Of a stretch of 15,834 nt of DNA, positions 6,099-13,384 are shown piece after piece. Source of the stretch: Deltaproteobacteria bacterium (GTDB lineage: Bacteria; Desulfobacterota; Desulfobacteria; Desulfobacterales; BuS5); NCBI GenBank assembly GCA_021157555.1, contig JAGGWL010000207.1, positions 1 through 15,834 of the forward strand. The letters are read 5' to 3'. The position numbers and the translations under genes were made by a program. How positions within the stretch are numbered: the first letter of the stretch is position 1; the number at the start of each line of letters is the position of its first letter. Under the pieces are notes generated by a model. That model worked only from the letters and a program-made list of their open reading frames with translations, was not told where the DNA came from and did no database searches.

Positions 6099-6387
6099 GT
6101 CCATTGCCTTTCTGCACCACACCAAGTTTATGTGTTAAAAAAAACCGCATAAGGAAAAAGCCGGCGAAAGTAATAAAAAAGGCTGCAATATCTTTCTCGA
6201 CAGTAATCCAGAAAAAGAGCATGACAACAAACGAGCGTATGAGAAAACTGAGCCCAAACCAGAATCCAGGGCGGGCTTTTTTAGTAAAAATACGCAACGT
6301 CCACCATAGACCTCCGAAGTAAAAGAGACCCAGAGCCAGTCCCCAAACCAGCGCCAGCCCAAAGTAAAAGATTTCAATCTTCATCAT
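6088..6387 (-). CDS. atpR: N-ATPase accessory membrane subunit AtpR
   Basis: This 99-residue protein is one of the two small membrane proteins specific to N-ATPase operons. Three membrane helices are visible at about residues 6-31, 42-63 and 67-85. The arginine in the middle of the second helix (R51, in FLIRSFVV) and R81 in the third are notable; a conserved buried Arg of AtpR has been proposed to face the c-ring carboxylates. Function is not settled, with assembly and ion-path roles suggested. The start ATG at 6387 (or 6384) lies inside the 3' end of atpQ, a 14-base overlap, and the gene lacks a clear ribosome binding site of its own, so coupling to atpQ is likely. Confidence 0.88.
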   Translation of the reverse strand: MMKIEIFYFGLALVWGLALGLFYFGGLWWTLRIFTKKARPGFWFGLSFLIRSFVVMLFFWITVEKDIAAFFITFAGFFLMRFFLTHKLGVVQKGNGHAH

Positions 6388-6700
6388 TTGCTCTATTTTT
6401 ATTTATTGCCTGTTGCTGCCTGGTTACCCAGAACCAGGCATTGACACACCCGCAAACCATTCCCACAACCAGCAGCATCAGTGTCCAGGAATAGGGCCCG
6501 GGCCAGTTTACATCAATCCAGATACCGCAAAAAATAGACAAAAGAGTCGGAACAGTCACGGACCAGCCTACAATACCGAACATCCCCAACCCAAACCAGA
6601 CTACATTGGTTTTTGTTTTCCGTGCGTGCAGCTTTCTCTTTTCACGGGCATCCACCTCTCCCGGGAAATCCTCTTTCAATTTTTTTGAAGCTTCAGACAT
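6374..6700 (-). CDS. atpQ: N-ATPase accessory membrane subunit AtpQ
   Basis: The 108-residue protein matches the AtpI-like AtpQ family (putative F0F1-ATPase subunit, ATPase_gene1-type). A basic, charged N-terminal segment (residues 1-30, rich in Lys, Arg and Glu) precedes two membrane helices at about 33-61 and 72-92, joined by a short loop DVNWPGPYS. AtpI-type proteins help assemble the c ring, and AtpQ may do so here (inference). The frame is open to 6781, but ATG at 6700 is chosen because GGAGG stands 9 bases upstream and the extra 27 residues overlap atpC without family resemblance. It overlaps the end of atpC by 8 bases. Confidence 0.88.
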   Translation of the reverse strand: MSEASKKLKEDFPGEVDAREKRKLHARKTKTNVVWFGLGMFGIVGWSVTVPTLLSIFCGIWIDVNWPGPYSWTLMLLVVGMVCGCVNAWFWVTRQQQAINKNRANDED

Positions 6701-7079
6701 TCTTGCCAACCTCCAGAAATCGATGGATAAAATCGGCCTCCAGGCGTGCCAGAGATGACAGGGTCTTCCTCTCCTTTTCATCGACCTCGTCCATAAACTC
6801 TTCCACTTTTTTTTTCAGTGTGCCAAGTTCACCTTTGATCGCCATCCTCGTGGCAATAAGGAGCTTAGTTTCCTGCTTTACCATAATACCGCCGTTTATA
6901 GCTATAAACGATTCCTCTCCAGCATCATTGAAATATGCCAAAATACCGGGAACCAGTGCCTTTACTATATCTATATGCCGTGGAAGAATACAAAAACTCC
7001 CTCTGGGACTTTCTGCCACGACCTTGCTGACCGCTGTATCTATAAAAATTTCTGAAGGATGACAGATCTGTAATCTCAC
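6693..7079 (-). CDS. atpC: N-ATPase epsilon subunit
   Basis: The 128-residue protein has the N-terminal beta-sandwich of epsilon (LQICHPSEIFIDTAVSKVVAE, then GSFCILPRHIDIVKALVPGIL) at residues 1-85 and a short helical C-terminal part rich in Lys and Glu at about 87-122. It joins the rotor shaft to the c ring and may inhibit ATP hydrolysis in the extended form. The start codon is GTG at 7079-7077, preceded by AAAGG about 11 bases upstream and 17 bases after the atpD stop. Placement directly after atpD is the N-ATPase pattern; in ordinary operons it also follows beta but at the operon end. Confidence 0.92.
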   Translation of the reverse strand: MRLQICHPSEIFIDTAVSKVVAESPRGSFCILPRHIDIVKALVPGILAYFNDAGEESFIAINGGIMVKQETKLLIATRMAIKGELGTLKKKVEEFMDEVDEKERKTLSSLARLEADFIHRFLEVGKNV

Positions 7080-7095
7080 AGGATTATCGCCTTTC

Positions 7096-8487
7096 TCAAG
7101 ATTTTACCTCTTTTATGGAGCCGATCATGTAGAGGTCGCTCTCAGGGCGGTCTGAAAATTCATCGTTGATGATTCGTTCACAACCTTCAACAGTATCTTC
7201 CAGCTCTACGATGCGTCCCTCATGGCCTGTAAACTGCCTGGTTGTAAAGAAAGGCTGTGTAAGGAAGCGCTCCAGCCGTCTTGCCCGAAAAACGATTCGC
7301 CTGTCTTCTTTCGAAAGTTCTTCCAGACCGAGCATTGCAATAATATCTTTCAACTCTTCATAATTAGCAAGTGTCTTCCGCACTTCCCTGGCTACTTCAT
7401 AATGACGGCGGCCTACGATTCTGGATTGGAGCATGATGGAACTCGATTGGAGGGGGTCAATAGCAGGGTAAAAACCCTCACTGGCTCGTTTGCGGGAAAG
7501 CACAATAGAAGAGGATAGATGAGAGAACGTGTGTACGGCCGAAGGATCGGTAAGGTCATCGGCCGGTACATATATCGCCTGAATAGAAGTAATTGCCCCA
7601 TCCTTCGTGCTGGAGATTCGTTCTTCCAGTTCCGCAAGTTCCGTGCCCATGGTAGATTGATATCCCATACGGGAAGGCAATCTCCCCAAAAGTCCGGAAA
7701 GCTCTGATCCAGCCTGTATAAAACGAAATATATTATCAATAAGCAAGAGTACATTTTGTTTAAGATCATCACGAAAATATTCGGCCATGGTCAGAGCAGA
7801 GTGTCCAACCCGGAATCTGGCCCCGGGTGGCTCATTCATCTGGCCAAAAATCATAACCGTATTGTTGAGCACACCGGTATTCTCCATTTCCCTGTGAAGT
7901 TCTTCTCCTTCACGGCAACGTTCTCCAATGCCGCAGAAGATGCTTACGCCCTTATACTTGCCCACCATATTATGAATAAGCTCTGTTATAACTACTGTCT
8001 TACCCACTCCGGCGCCACCGAACAACCCCCCTTTTCCGCCCTGCTCTAACGGTACCAGGAGGTCAATAGCCTTAATGCCTGTAAGAAAAACCTCCTCACT
8101 GATCACCCGCCCGGCCAGCTCAACAGGACGATTATGGATCGATCGGAAGGTTATGTTTTCAACTGGCCCGAGATCATCAATCGACTCTCCAAAGACATTG
8201 AACATACGGCCCAAAAGCTTTTTTCCAACCGGCGCTTTAAGTGGCTCTCCGCGAGTCAGGACTTTATCTCCCCGGCACAGGCCGCTGGTGGAAGTCAGGG
8301 CAATACCCCGTAAGGTCTGTTCATTTAAATGGGCCGCTGCTTCAATAACCACACTGGCTCCTTCTCCAGCCCACATTACCGTATTGATGGGCGGGAGGCG
8401 CTCAGGGAAGGAGACATCAACCACGCTCCCACGGACCGAAACTACCGACCCTTCCAGGTTTATATTAGATTCATCCTGCTGGTTCAT
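7096..8487 (-). CDS. atpD: N-ATPase beta subunit (catalytic)
   Basis: The 463-residue catalytic subunit hydrolyses or makes ATP. The Walker A motif GGAGVGKT is at 157-164, the catalytic-glutamate segment GERCREG at 188-194 (E189), Walker B LLLID at 247-251, the IYVPADDLTDP loop at 305-315, and the DELSEED-like contact LEELSKED at 388-395. The Thr to Cys change in GERCREG relative to the usual GERTREG is a small oddity. Length is normal. It is the first atp gene, as in the atpDCQRBEFAG order. Its ATG overlaps the stop of the CBS-domain gene (ATGA), so that gene and the antiporter upstream are likely in the same transcript. Confidence 0.95.
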   Translation of the reverse strand: MNQQDESNINLEGSVVSVRGSVVDVSFPERLPPINTVMWAGEGASVVIEAAAHLNEQTLRGIALTSTSGLCRGDKVLTRGEPLKAPVGKKLLGRMFNVFGESIDDLGPVENITFRSIHNRPVELAGRVISEEVFLTGIKAIDLLVPLEQGGKGGLFGGAGVGKTVVITELIHNMVGKYKGVSIFCGIGERCREGEELHREMENTGVLNNTVMIFGQMNEPPGARFRVGHSALTMAEYFRDDLKQNVLLLIDNIFRFIQAGSELSGLLGRLPSRMGYQSTMGTELAELEERISSTKDGAITSIQAIYVPADDLTDPSAVHTFSHLSSSIVLSRKRASEGFYPAIDPLQSSSIMLQSRIVGRRHYEVAREVRKTLANYEELKDIIAMLGLEELSKEDRRIVFRARRLERFLTQPFFTTRQFTGHEGRIVELEDTVEGCERIINDEFSDRPESDLYMIGSIKEVKS

Positions 8488-8948
8488 CTCTCTCGTTCCT
8501 TATAATATTTGAGAAGATCAACGATGGTGAGGTCAGCTACAACCCTTTTATCATCATCCAGAATAGGAATCTCCTTAACGTTGTGGTCGATCATGCGCTG
8601 GAGGACATCTTCAACATCCTCAGAATATATGGCAAATATTGATTCCCTCTGCATGAAGTCGCCTGCTGTTTCTGAAACAACCATGCTTACAAGACTTCGA
8701 GAATTGATTGATGGATCGTGGTAATGGAAAAAAACGTGCCTGATCATATTTCCCAGAGACAGGACACCTTTGAATCTATATTCGTCATCCACAACATATA
8801 GGTTTCGCGAGTGATCCGACGCAGCAAAAGCATCTATGATTTCACTGACAGTAGCTCGCCTGAGGACAACAGGAACTTTACGCTGTTTCAGTTGCTTCAT
8901 CAAATCGGCAATTTTACCAAGACTTCTTTTGTCCTTTCCCCCTGCCAT
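8484..8948 (-). CDS. Two-CBS-domain protein, translationally coupled to atpD
   Basis: The 154-residue cytoplasmic protein consists of a short basic N-terminal helix (residues 8-24) and two CBS domains, at about 27-78 (VVLRRATVSEIIDAFA, RNLYVVDDEYRFKGVLSLGNMI) and 98-150 (IFAIYSEDVEDVLQRMIDHNVKEIPILDDD). Paired CBS domains (Bateman modules) usually bind AMP, ATP or related nucleotides and modulate a partner. No other domain is attached. It lies between the antiporter (63-base gap) and atpD (4-base overlap), with a strong GGAGG ribosome binding site, so it probably regulates one of them in response to energy charge. That role is inference from position. The first domain's strands and loops are complete. 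Confidence 0.85.
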   Translation of the reverse strand: MAGGKDKRSLGKIADLMKQLKQRKVPVVLRRATVSEIIDAFAASDHSRNLYVVDDEYRFKGVLSLGNMIRHVFFHYHDPSINSRSLVSMVVSETAGDFMQRESIFAIYSEDVEDVLQRMIDHNVKEIPILDDDKRVVADLTIVDLLKYYKERER

Positions 8949-9011
8949 GTTGCCTCCTCTTGTTGCCTTAAAGCCACCGTCCGCATCGCCCCTTGCGGGC
9001 CCCAGCCATCA

Positions 9012-10274
9012 CTATGATACCTCATCCGGTATTTCGCCTGCTTTTTTTAAAACATACTTCGTAAGAATCGGGCCAATGATCTCAAAAAAAATACAGGTCG
9101 TAGTGATGGTGGTAAATACTATAGCAGCAATTGTCGCGGCATGTGGCAGGTTATACTGTACGTTGAGCTGAGAGAACTCCTGCTTGACAATGAGCGATAG
9201 ACCGATTGCCACACCTGCCTGGGAGAGAATACCCATGCCCACGTATTTTTTTACTTTCTCCTCGACGCGGCCAAATGAGGCCCCAAGACGGGCACCTCCA
9301 ATCAGTCCTGCTAATCGTCCCAGTATGTAAACTGCTCCTATACTTCCCAAAGCAGGAATGGCCGATAGTTTCATATTCGCGCCGGCAAGACAGAAAAACA
9401 GTATGTACACCAGTGGCATGATTTCATATAGTGGAGTTATTACGCGTTGCACCAGTGCTTCACGCCGACTGTTGACCATTACAAATCCAAGCATCATATT
9501 GGTCAAAATCAAAGACAGATGCCAGCGTATTGACAGTCCTGTGGCCAGTAGAACGACACCAAAAAGGATGATCAAGATATCTCGGGGTTTTTGCAGCTTA
9601 AGCACCAGCTTACAGAACAGGAATCCGATGATTCCGCCCGTTATAAGACTCAGGCCGATTTCCACCATTGGTGTCCCCAGGGTCTGGAGGACGCTTGCTG
9701 TGGTACCGGAAGCCTCTCTGATGAGGAAACTCTTCGCAAAACTGGTGCCAAACCCAAAGATTATAATGGCCAGGCCATCGTCAAACCCCACTACTGCATA
9801 GAGGGCATTTGTCAATGTCCCTCTGGCTTTACACTCCTGAATAACGGCAACAGTGCCTGCCGGAGCGCTGGCTGGGGCCACTGCGCCAAAGACGATAGAT
9901 AAGGGCAGATCGCGGGTCAAAAAATATACAGCGGCGAAAACCAATAAAAAGGCCCCAAAAGATTCTGCAAAAATAATGGAGATGATACCTGATCCCAAAC
10001 GCCTCAGAGAGGACAAGCTAAGTTCCGAACCAATAGTGAAGGCAACAAACCCCAGGGCGATCTCGGTTAGAAACGACAGGTCATCAATCATGGGTTGGTC
10101 AATAAAGTTTAGTATGGACGGCCCAAGGATGACTCCAAAAATCATATAGCCGACAACTGACGGAAGGCTGATACGCTGGGCAACACGGCCCATATAGAAC
10201 GCGACAATTGTAGCTGTACCAAGGAGTGTTAATGCAGAAACATGTAGAAAGCAAAGGTCTGTTTTTATCGGCAA
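9012..10274 (-). CDS. Cation/proton antiporter, CPA2 (Na+/H+ exchanger, PF00999) family
   Basis: The 420-residue protein has about 11-13 hydrophobic helices with no soluble C-terminal domain. The fold signature includes SLPSVVGYMIFGVILGPS (residues 36-53), the TM4-like segment APASAPAGT (133-141) and the ion-site pair D165-D166 in GFDDGLAI. A double Asp at this point, as in NhaA and NapA, goes with electrogenic exchange in that superfamily, whereas KefC-like members have Gln-Asp. The start is TTG at 10274, supported by AGGAG 5 bases upstream; the next ATG would remove the first helix. It heads the operon with a CBS protein and a Na+-type ATPase, which suggests Na+ as substrate (inference). 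Confidence 0.85.
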   Translation of the reverse strand: MPIKTDLCFLHVSALTLLGTATIVAFYMGRVAQRISLPSVVGYMIFGVILGPSILNFIDQPMIDDLSFLTEIALGFVAFTIGSELSLSSLRRLGSGIISIIFAESFGAFLLVFAAVYFLTRDLPLSIVFGAVAPASAPAGTVAVIQECKARGTLTNALYAVVGFDDGLAIIIFGFGTSFAKSFLIREASGTTASVLQTLGTPMVEIGLSLITGGIIGFLFCKLVLKLQKPRDILIILFGVVLLATGLSIRWHLSLILTNMMLGFVMVNSRREALVQRVITPLYEIMPLVYILFFCLAGANMKLSAIPALGSIGAVYILGRLAGLIGGARLGASFGRVEEKVKKYVGMGILSQAGVAIGLSLIVKQEFSQLNVQYNLPHAATIAAIVFTTITTTCIFFEIIGPILTKYVLKKAGEIPDEVS

Positions 10275-10568
10275 AATGTCTCCTGTTTTTCAGTCAAACA
10301 AATCCCCTTCTTAAGTGAGGCGAAAACGGGTATTGACATCAACTCCATTTTGTTTATTTGACACTTTTTTTCCAAGATATGCAAGGATAAAATCACGATA
10401 AAGCCTAAATCAGTGCGCCTGCTTGTGGAAGTTATTTCGTCCACGTTCCTTGCATGTTACTTCAGAATATTATGACTGGTAAATTTTCCGAGCTTCTTTC
10501 ATATTTTTGCCATTTATGATAATGTTATAGTATATGCATATTACTAACTTATTGGAGCATTATAGAAT
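10275..10568. promoter_or_regulatory. Divergent intergenic region (antiporter/atp operon and kinase)
   Basis: This 294-base AT-rich stretch separates divergent genes and must hold the promoters of both. For the plus-strand kinase a possible -35 TTGCCA (10507-10512) and -10 TATATG (10531-10536) are 18 bases apart, followed by GGAG about 11 bases before the ATG. For the minus-strand operon, TTGGAA and CAAAAT elements about 17 bases apart lie near 10370-10345, a weak match. Copy 1 of the 48-bp repeat (10404-10451) lies between them. Confidence 0.4.
10404..10451 (+). repeat. 48-bp structured repeat, copy 1
   Basis: Its reverse complement matches 12141-12188 at 44 of 48 positions. It contains a hairpin GTGGA/TCCAC with a 10-base loop (10425-10444). 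A shorter, diverged direct copy is at 12307-12335. Together copies 1 and 2 bracket the kinase gene as an inverted repeat. Confidence 0.8.
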
Positions 10569-12173
10569 ATGGAAGCAGATCACCAAAAAAAAATTTTTCA
10601 GGCTATGAAGAAATCTGACTTTTATCCTCATCCCGTAGAAACTGTAATGGGAGCCATTGAGCAAAGGGAAACACATATCTCCAAAGTTTTCCTTACCGGC
10701 AGCTATGTATACAAAATTAAGAAAGCTGTTGGTCTTGAATTTCTTGATTTCACTACTCTGGAAAAGCGGCAATATTACTGTGATCAGGAGCTGTTGCTTA
10801 ATCGCCGTCTGGCTCACAATATATACCTGGATGTTGTTCCGATAACATTCCGGAATGGATGCTACAATCTCGGCGGTTCAGGTGATCCTGTAGAATATGC
10901 TGTTAAAATGCGTCAACTTCCTGATGATGAATCTATGAAATACATGTTACGAAATTCAACAATTGGCAAAAAAGAGATCGAGGAACTATCATACGCTCTT
11001 ACAGAATTTTACGAAAAGACTCCCCCTAACGGACAGATCAATACTTTTGGCTCCTGGGAAACTATCCAGGCGAATTGTCAGGAGAACTTTAAAACAACAA
11101 AAAAATTTGCACAAAACATAATTGATAAAAAAAAATTTCAAATGGTAATCGCTGCAACCGAATCTTTTTTACACAAACGTAAAAAACTTTTTCAGCACAG
11201 GATTGATCAGGGAAAAATTCGTGATTGCCATGGCGATCTTAAAACAGAACATGTTTATTATACGAAAGATGGGGTTCAGATCATTGACTGTATTGAATTT
11301 AATAAAGATTTCAGATACCAGGACATAGCGTGTGATCTGGCTTTTTTGTTAATGGGTTTTGATTATGAAGGTTTTTCCAGAACAGGTCATGATCTACTTA
11401 GTGCCTATGTTAAGCGCACAAATGATCAGAATGTGTTTATCCTGCTTGATTTTTATAAATGTTATCGAGCTGTTGTTCGGTGCAAGGTGAACTGCATACG
11501 TATTTCTGAAGGATTTACTGACAAGGATGAAGAAATTGCACTTCTTGAAGAGACTGAAAAATATTTAGATTTAGCCTACAGGTATGCGCTACAATTTACC
11601 CGTCCAACTATCTGGATAGTTTGTGGTATTTCTGCTTCCGGCAAAAGCACTATTTCACGTGAGCTGGGAAAATTATTTGATATTAAAGTGATTAATTCTG
11701 ATGTAATTCGCAAAAAAATATTTGGGATAAAAACTCAGGAGACCTCAGACCTGCCGTTTGAAAAAGGCATTTACTCAAAAGGTGCAAGCTCTCTTACTTA
11801 TGGCCAGCTTCTTTTGCTGGCGCAGGAAGAGATTGAAAAAGGTAATTCTGTTATTATAGATGCAACTTTCAGCACAAGGCACTGGCGTATTGAAGCCATT
11901 CGTATGGCAGAAGATATGGATGTAAATATTGTTTTTGTAGAGTGTCTATTATCTGATGAATTAACAAAAAAGCGTCTTGTTGAGCGGGAGAATGTGGTTT
12001 CGGTTTCTGATGCACGCGTTCACCATTTCGAAGATTTAAAGAGGCTATTCGAGCCTCTGGAATCTTTGCCGAATGAAATGCATATACGTCTGAATACAAT
12101 AAAACCTTTAAATGAATGTATGCAGCAAATTTTGTCTCATAAGGAACGGGGAGGAAATAACTTCCACAAGTAG
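10569..12173 (+). CDS. Two-domain kinase: aminoglycoside-phosphotransferase-like plus P-loop kinase
   Basis: The 534-residue soluble protein fuses two domains. Residues about 30-330 form an APH-like kinase domain: YVYKIKKAV (46-54) is the lysine strand, CHGDLKTEH (220-228) is the catalytic loop with D223, and IIDCIEF (238-244) carries the metal-binding D240. Residues about 345-525 form a P-loop kinase like the COG0645/zeta group, with Walker A GISASGKST at 353-361, INSDVIRK (375-382) and the strand VIIDATFS. Such fusions are annotated as bifunctional aminoglycoside phosphotransferase/ATP-binding proteins; their substrate is not known to me, and antibiotic resistance should not be assumed. ATG at 10569 follows GGAG at 11 bases. 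The last codons, about 11 residues, lie inside copy 2 of the flanking repeat, so the C-terminus may have been created by it. Confidence 0.85.
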   Translation: MEADHQKKIFQAMKKSDFYPHPVETVMGAIEQRETHISKVFLTGSYVYKIKKAVGLEFLDFTTLEKRQYYCDQELLLNRRLAHNIYLDVVPITFRNGCYNLGGSGDPVEYAVKMRQLPDDESMKYMLRNSTIGKKEIEELSYALTEFYEKTPPNGQINTFGSWETIQANCQENFKTTKKFAQNIIDKKKFQMVIAATESFLHKRKKLFQHRIDQGKIRDCHGDLKTEHVYYTKDGVQIIDCIEFNKDFRYQDIACDLAFLLMGFDYEGFSRTGHDLLSAYVKRTNDQNVFILLDFYKCYRAVVRCKVNCIRISEGFTDKDEEIALLEETEKYLDLAYRYALQFTRPTIWIVCGISASGKSTISRELGKLFDIKVINSDVIRKKIFGIKTQETSDLPFEKGIYSKGASSLTYGQLLLLAQEEIEKGNSVIIDATFSTRHWRIEAIRMAEDMDVNIVFVECLLSDELTKKRLVERENVVSVSDARVHHFEDLKRLFEPLESLPNEMHIRLNTIKPLNECMQQILSHKERGGNNFHK

Positions 12174-12188
12174 GCGCACAGATTTAGG
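12141..12188 (-). repeat. 48-bp structured repeat, copy 2 (inverted)
   Basis: It is the inverted partner of 10404-10451 with four mismatches. It overlaps the last 11 sense codons and the TAG stop of the kinase gene (12171-12173). Here the 5-bp hairpin arms are imperfect, but an inner GGAA/TTCC pair is restored. Confidence 0.8.
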
Positions 12189-12200
12189 TCAGGTTTGTTC

Positions 12201-12266
12201 GATCTAAAAGTAGAAAAGTTGGAGGAATAGCGAGCTATTTTAAGATTATTGTACCTAATTTAGATC
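12201..12266. repeat. Inverted repeat with inner hairpin in convergent intergenic region
   Basis: GATCTAAA (12201-12208) and TTTAGATC (12259-12266) are perfect 8-bp arms. Between them, AATAG/CTATT (12226-12239) forms a short hairpin with loop CGAG followed by a brief T run. The short direct repeat AGATCGG occurs twice near 12262-12277. It may help terminate the convergent transcripts, but stems are AT-rich and weak. Otherwise 12174-12376 holds repeat copy 3 and no gene. Confidence 0.35.
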
Positions 12267-12306
12267 GGATAGATCGGGCAAAGATGGCCTGAAGCTGTGA
12301 TGCATA

Positions 12307-12335
12307 GTTGAGGAAATTAATTCGTCCTCGTTCCT
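12307..12335 (+). repeat. Structured repeat, copy 3 (partial, diverged)
   Basis: It matches 10422-10450 at 24 of 29 positions in the same orientation. The hairpin arms are GAGGA and TCCTC instead of GTGGA and TCCAC: both sides changed together, so pairing is kept. The outer left part of the repeat is only weakly recognisable. Confidence 0.6.
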
Positions 12336-12376
12336 AAGTTGAGTACGTCCCTTAAACCTCCCCAACCTGAAGCAGA

Positions 12377-12790
12377 TTATTTTATAACCTCTTTAAATCG
12401 TTTTAACAAAAAGCCCTCCAAAGTATCATCTATTTTAGTGTTCCTGTTCGGGCTCCATTGAAAAACACCTTTGAGCATGGTATAAATAACATAGTTATCT
12501 TCACCAATATTTTCAAGAATTACTGAATTACTGGGGAATGAAGTATATTTTCCTTTAATTTCCAGCGTCAAAGTTACGGTGTTTAAATAAGAACCTTCCG
12601 AAACGCCGAGGCCTGCAGTCTCCATAGATTCATATGAAATAATACCATATTCTTTAAGATAGGTTCTAAAATGTTTATCAAATGCAAAACTTAACCTCTC
12701 TTCTGCTTTTTCGACCTCCTCTTCAGAGACATTGCCTTTAATAAAAAAATCTTTTTTATTTTCCTGAATATATTTTTTTACATTTTCCAT
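12377..12790 (-). CDS. SUKH-superfamily (SMI1/KNR4-like) immunity protein
   Basis: The 137-residue acidic protein shows the SMI1/KNR4 pattern: SEEEVEKAEERLSFAFDKHFRTYLKEYGIISYE in two stretches at about residues 22-54, a central glycine turn AGLGVSE, strands with SVILENIGEDNYVIYTM (89-105), then GVFQWSPN (108-115) and a final helix TLEGFLLKRF. SUKH proteins commonly neutralise nuclease toxins of polymorphic toxin systems by direct binding. The ATG at 12790 follows the toxin stop with no gap (TAAATG), and GGAGG lies 5 bases upstream inside the toxin gene, so immunity is translated with the toxin. It is the last gene of the unit and faces the kinase gene. No lipoprotein or signal sequence is visible, so it should act in the cytoplasm. 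Confidence 0.8.
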   Translation of the reverse strand: MENVKKYIQENKKDFFIKGNVSEEEVEKAEERLSFAFDKHFRTYLKEYGIISYESMETAGLGVSEGSYLNTVTLTLEIKGKYTSFPSNSVILENIGEDNYVIYTMLKGVFQWSPNRNTKIDDTLEGFLLKRFKEVIK

Positions 12791-13384
12791 TTATGCCTCC
12801 ATTTGCTTGAAGTCTTCCGCACGTTTCTTCCAGTGATCGCTTTTTTGTTTTTGGAATTCGTTCCTGTTTATTTCAGTTTCTTTACTTTTATCATGCAGGA
12901 TAGTATCATTTCCAATTCCTCTATGTTCTTCTTTTGTAAGCTCTGCAAAATGGCCGTTCTCTTTTTGACCTATATGATGGAGTTCAAATGGATTGCTGTT
13001 TTTGTCAAGGGGTGGTTTCCCTTTTTCCATCCGCTCATAATTTGTCTTTCCCAGCTCATCTGTCTGATCACGGTCTATATCATCTCTTACCAAACACTCT
13101 TTATTATCAATCTTTTGTTCTTTTAATTTTGCCTCCTCTTTATATACTTTTAATTCATCCGTTGTTTTAATATCGTCATTTATTGTTTGAGAATATGGGC
13201 TTTCACGGCCTATGTTCTCTTTTTGAGATTCCTGCAATTTACCGTTGTCGTTTACTCCCCTTGCAGAGATCCTGGATGAACCGCTTTTAAAATCAGGGAT
13301 TTTATTTTTTAACGATTCTATTGGCATTGAAGAAACATTTTTGTTTAATCCCTTAAGAGCCTCTCGAGCTACTAATTCTAGCAT
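12791..13384 (-). CDS. LHH-type HNH/Endonuclease VII-fold nuclease toxin
   Basis: The 197-residue protein ends in an LHH nuclease domain (about residues 100-190). Seen here are the lead-in DELGKTNYERMEKGKPPL (109-126), the catalytic motif PFELHHIGQ with L135-H136-H137, then AELTKEEHRGIGN (147-159) with H154 and N159, ILH (162-164), and the closing HW pair (184-185). These are the conserved positions of this metal-dependent DNase family of bacterial toxins. Residues 1-95 are a short amphipathic start (MLELVAREALKGLNK) and a polar, disordered-looking linker; no LXG, Rhs, PAAR, WXG or signal peptide is present. ATG at 13384 is chosen over TTG 13399: GGAGGA lies 7 bases upstream, and the ATG overlaps the ATPase stop (ATGCTAG). 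It is followed directly by its SUKH immunity gene. Confidence 0.85.
   Translation of the reverse strand: MLELVAREALKGLNKNVSSMPIESLKNKIPDFKSGSSRISARGVNDNGKLQESQKENIGRESPYSQTINDDIKTTDELKVYKEEAKLKEQKIDNKECLVRDDIDRDQTDELGKTNYERMEKGKPPLDKNSNPFELHHIGQKENGHFAELTKEEHRGIGNDTILHDKSKETEINRNEFQKQKSDHWKKRAEDFKQMEA

Noticed and set aside
8075..8512. Long plus-strand frame antisense to atpD
   Set aside because: The product is Ser/Thr/Arg-rich without domain features; it shadows a strongly conserved gene.
9358..9801. Plus-strand frame of 147 codons antisense to the antiporter
   Set aside because: No recognisable domain or start signal; the opposite strand encodes a clear membrane transporter.
10569..11600. 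Aminoglycoside resistance gene
   Set aside because: The APH-like domain is fused to a P-loop kinase and belongs to a group with unknown substrates; resistance cannot be claimed from the fold.
12226..12241. Terminator for the kinase gene
   Set aside because: The stem is 5 AT-rich base pairs with only a four-base T run, too weak to call.
12803..13126. Plus-strand frame of 107 codons with a hydrophobic product, antisense to the toxin gene
   Set aside because: It has no ribosome binding site and its composition is explained as the complement of the Lys/Glu-rich toxin linker.
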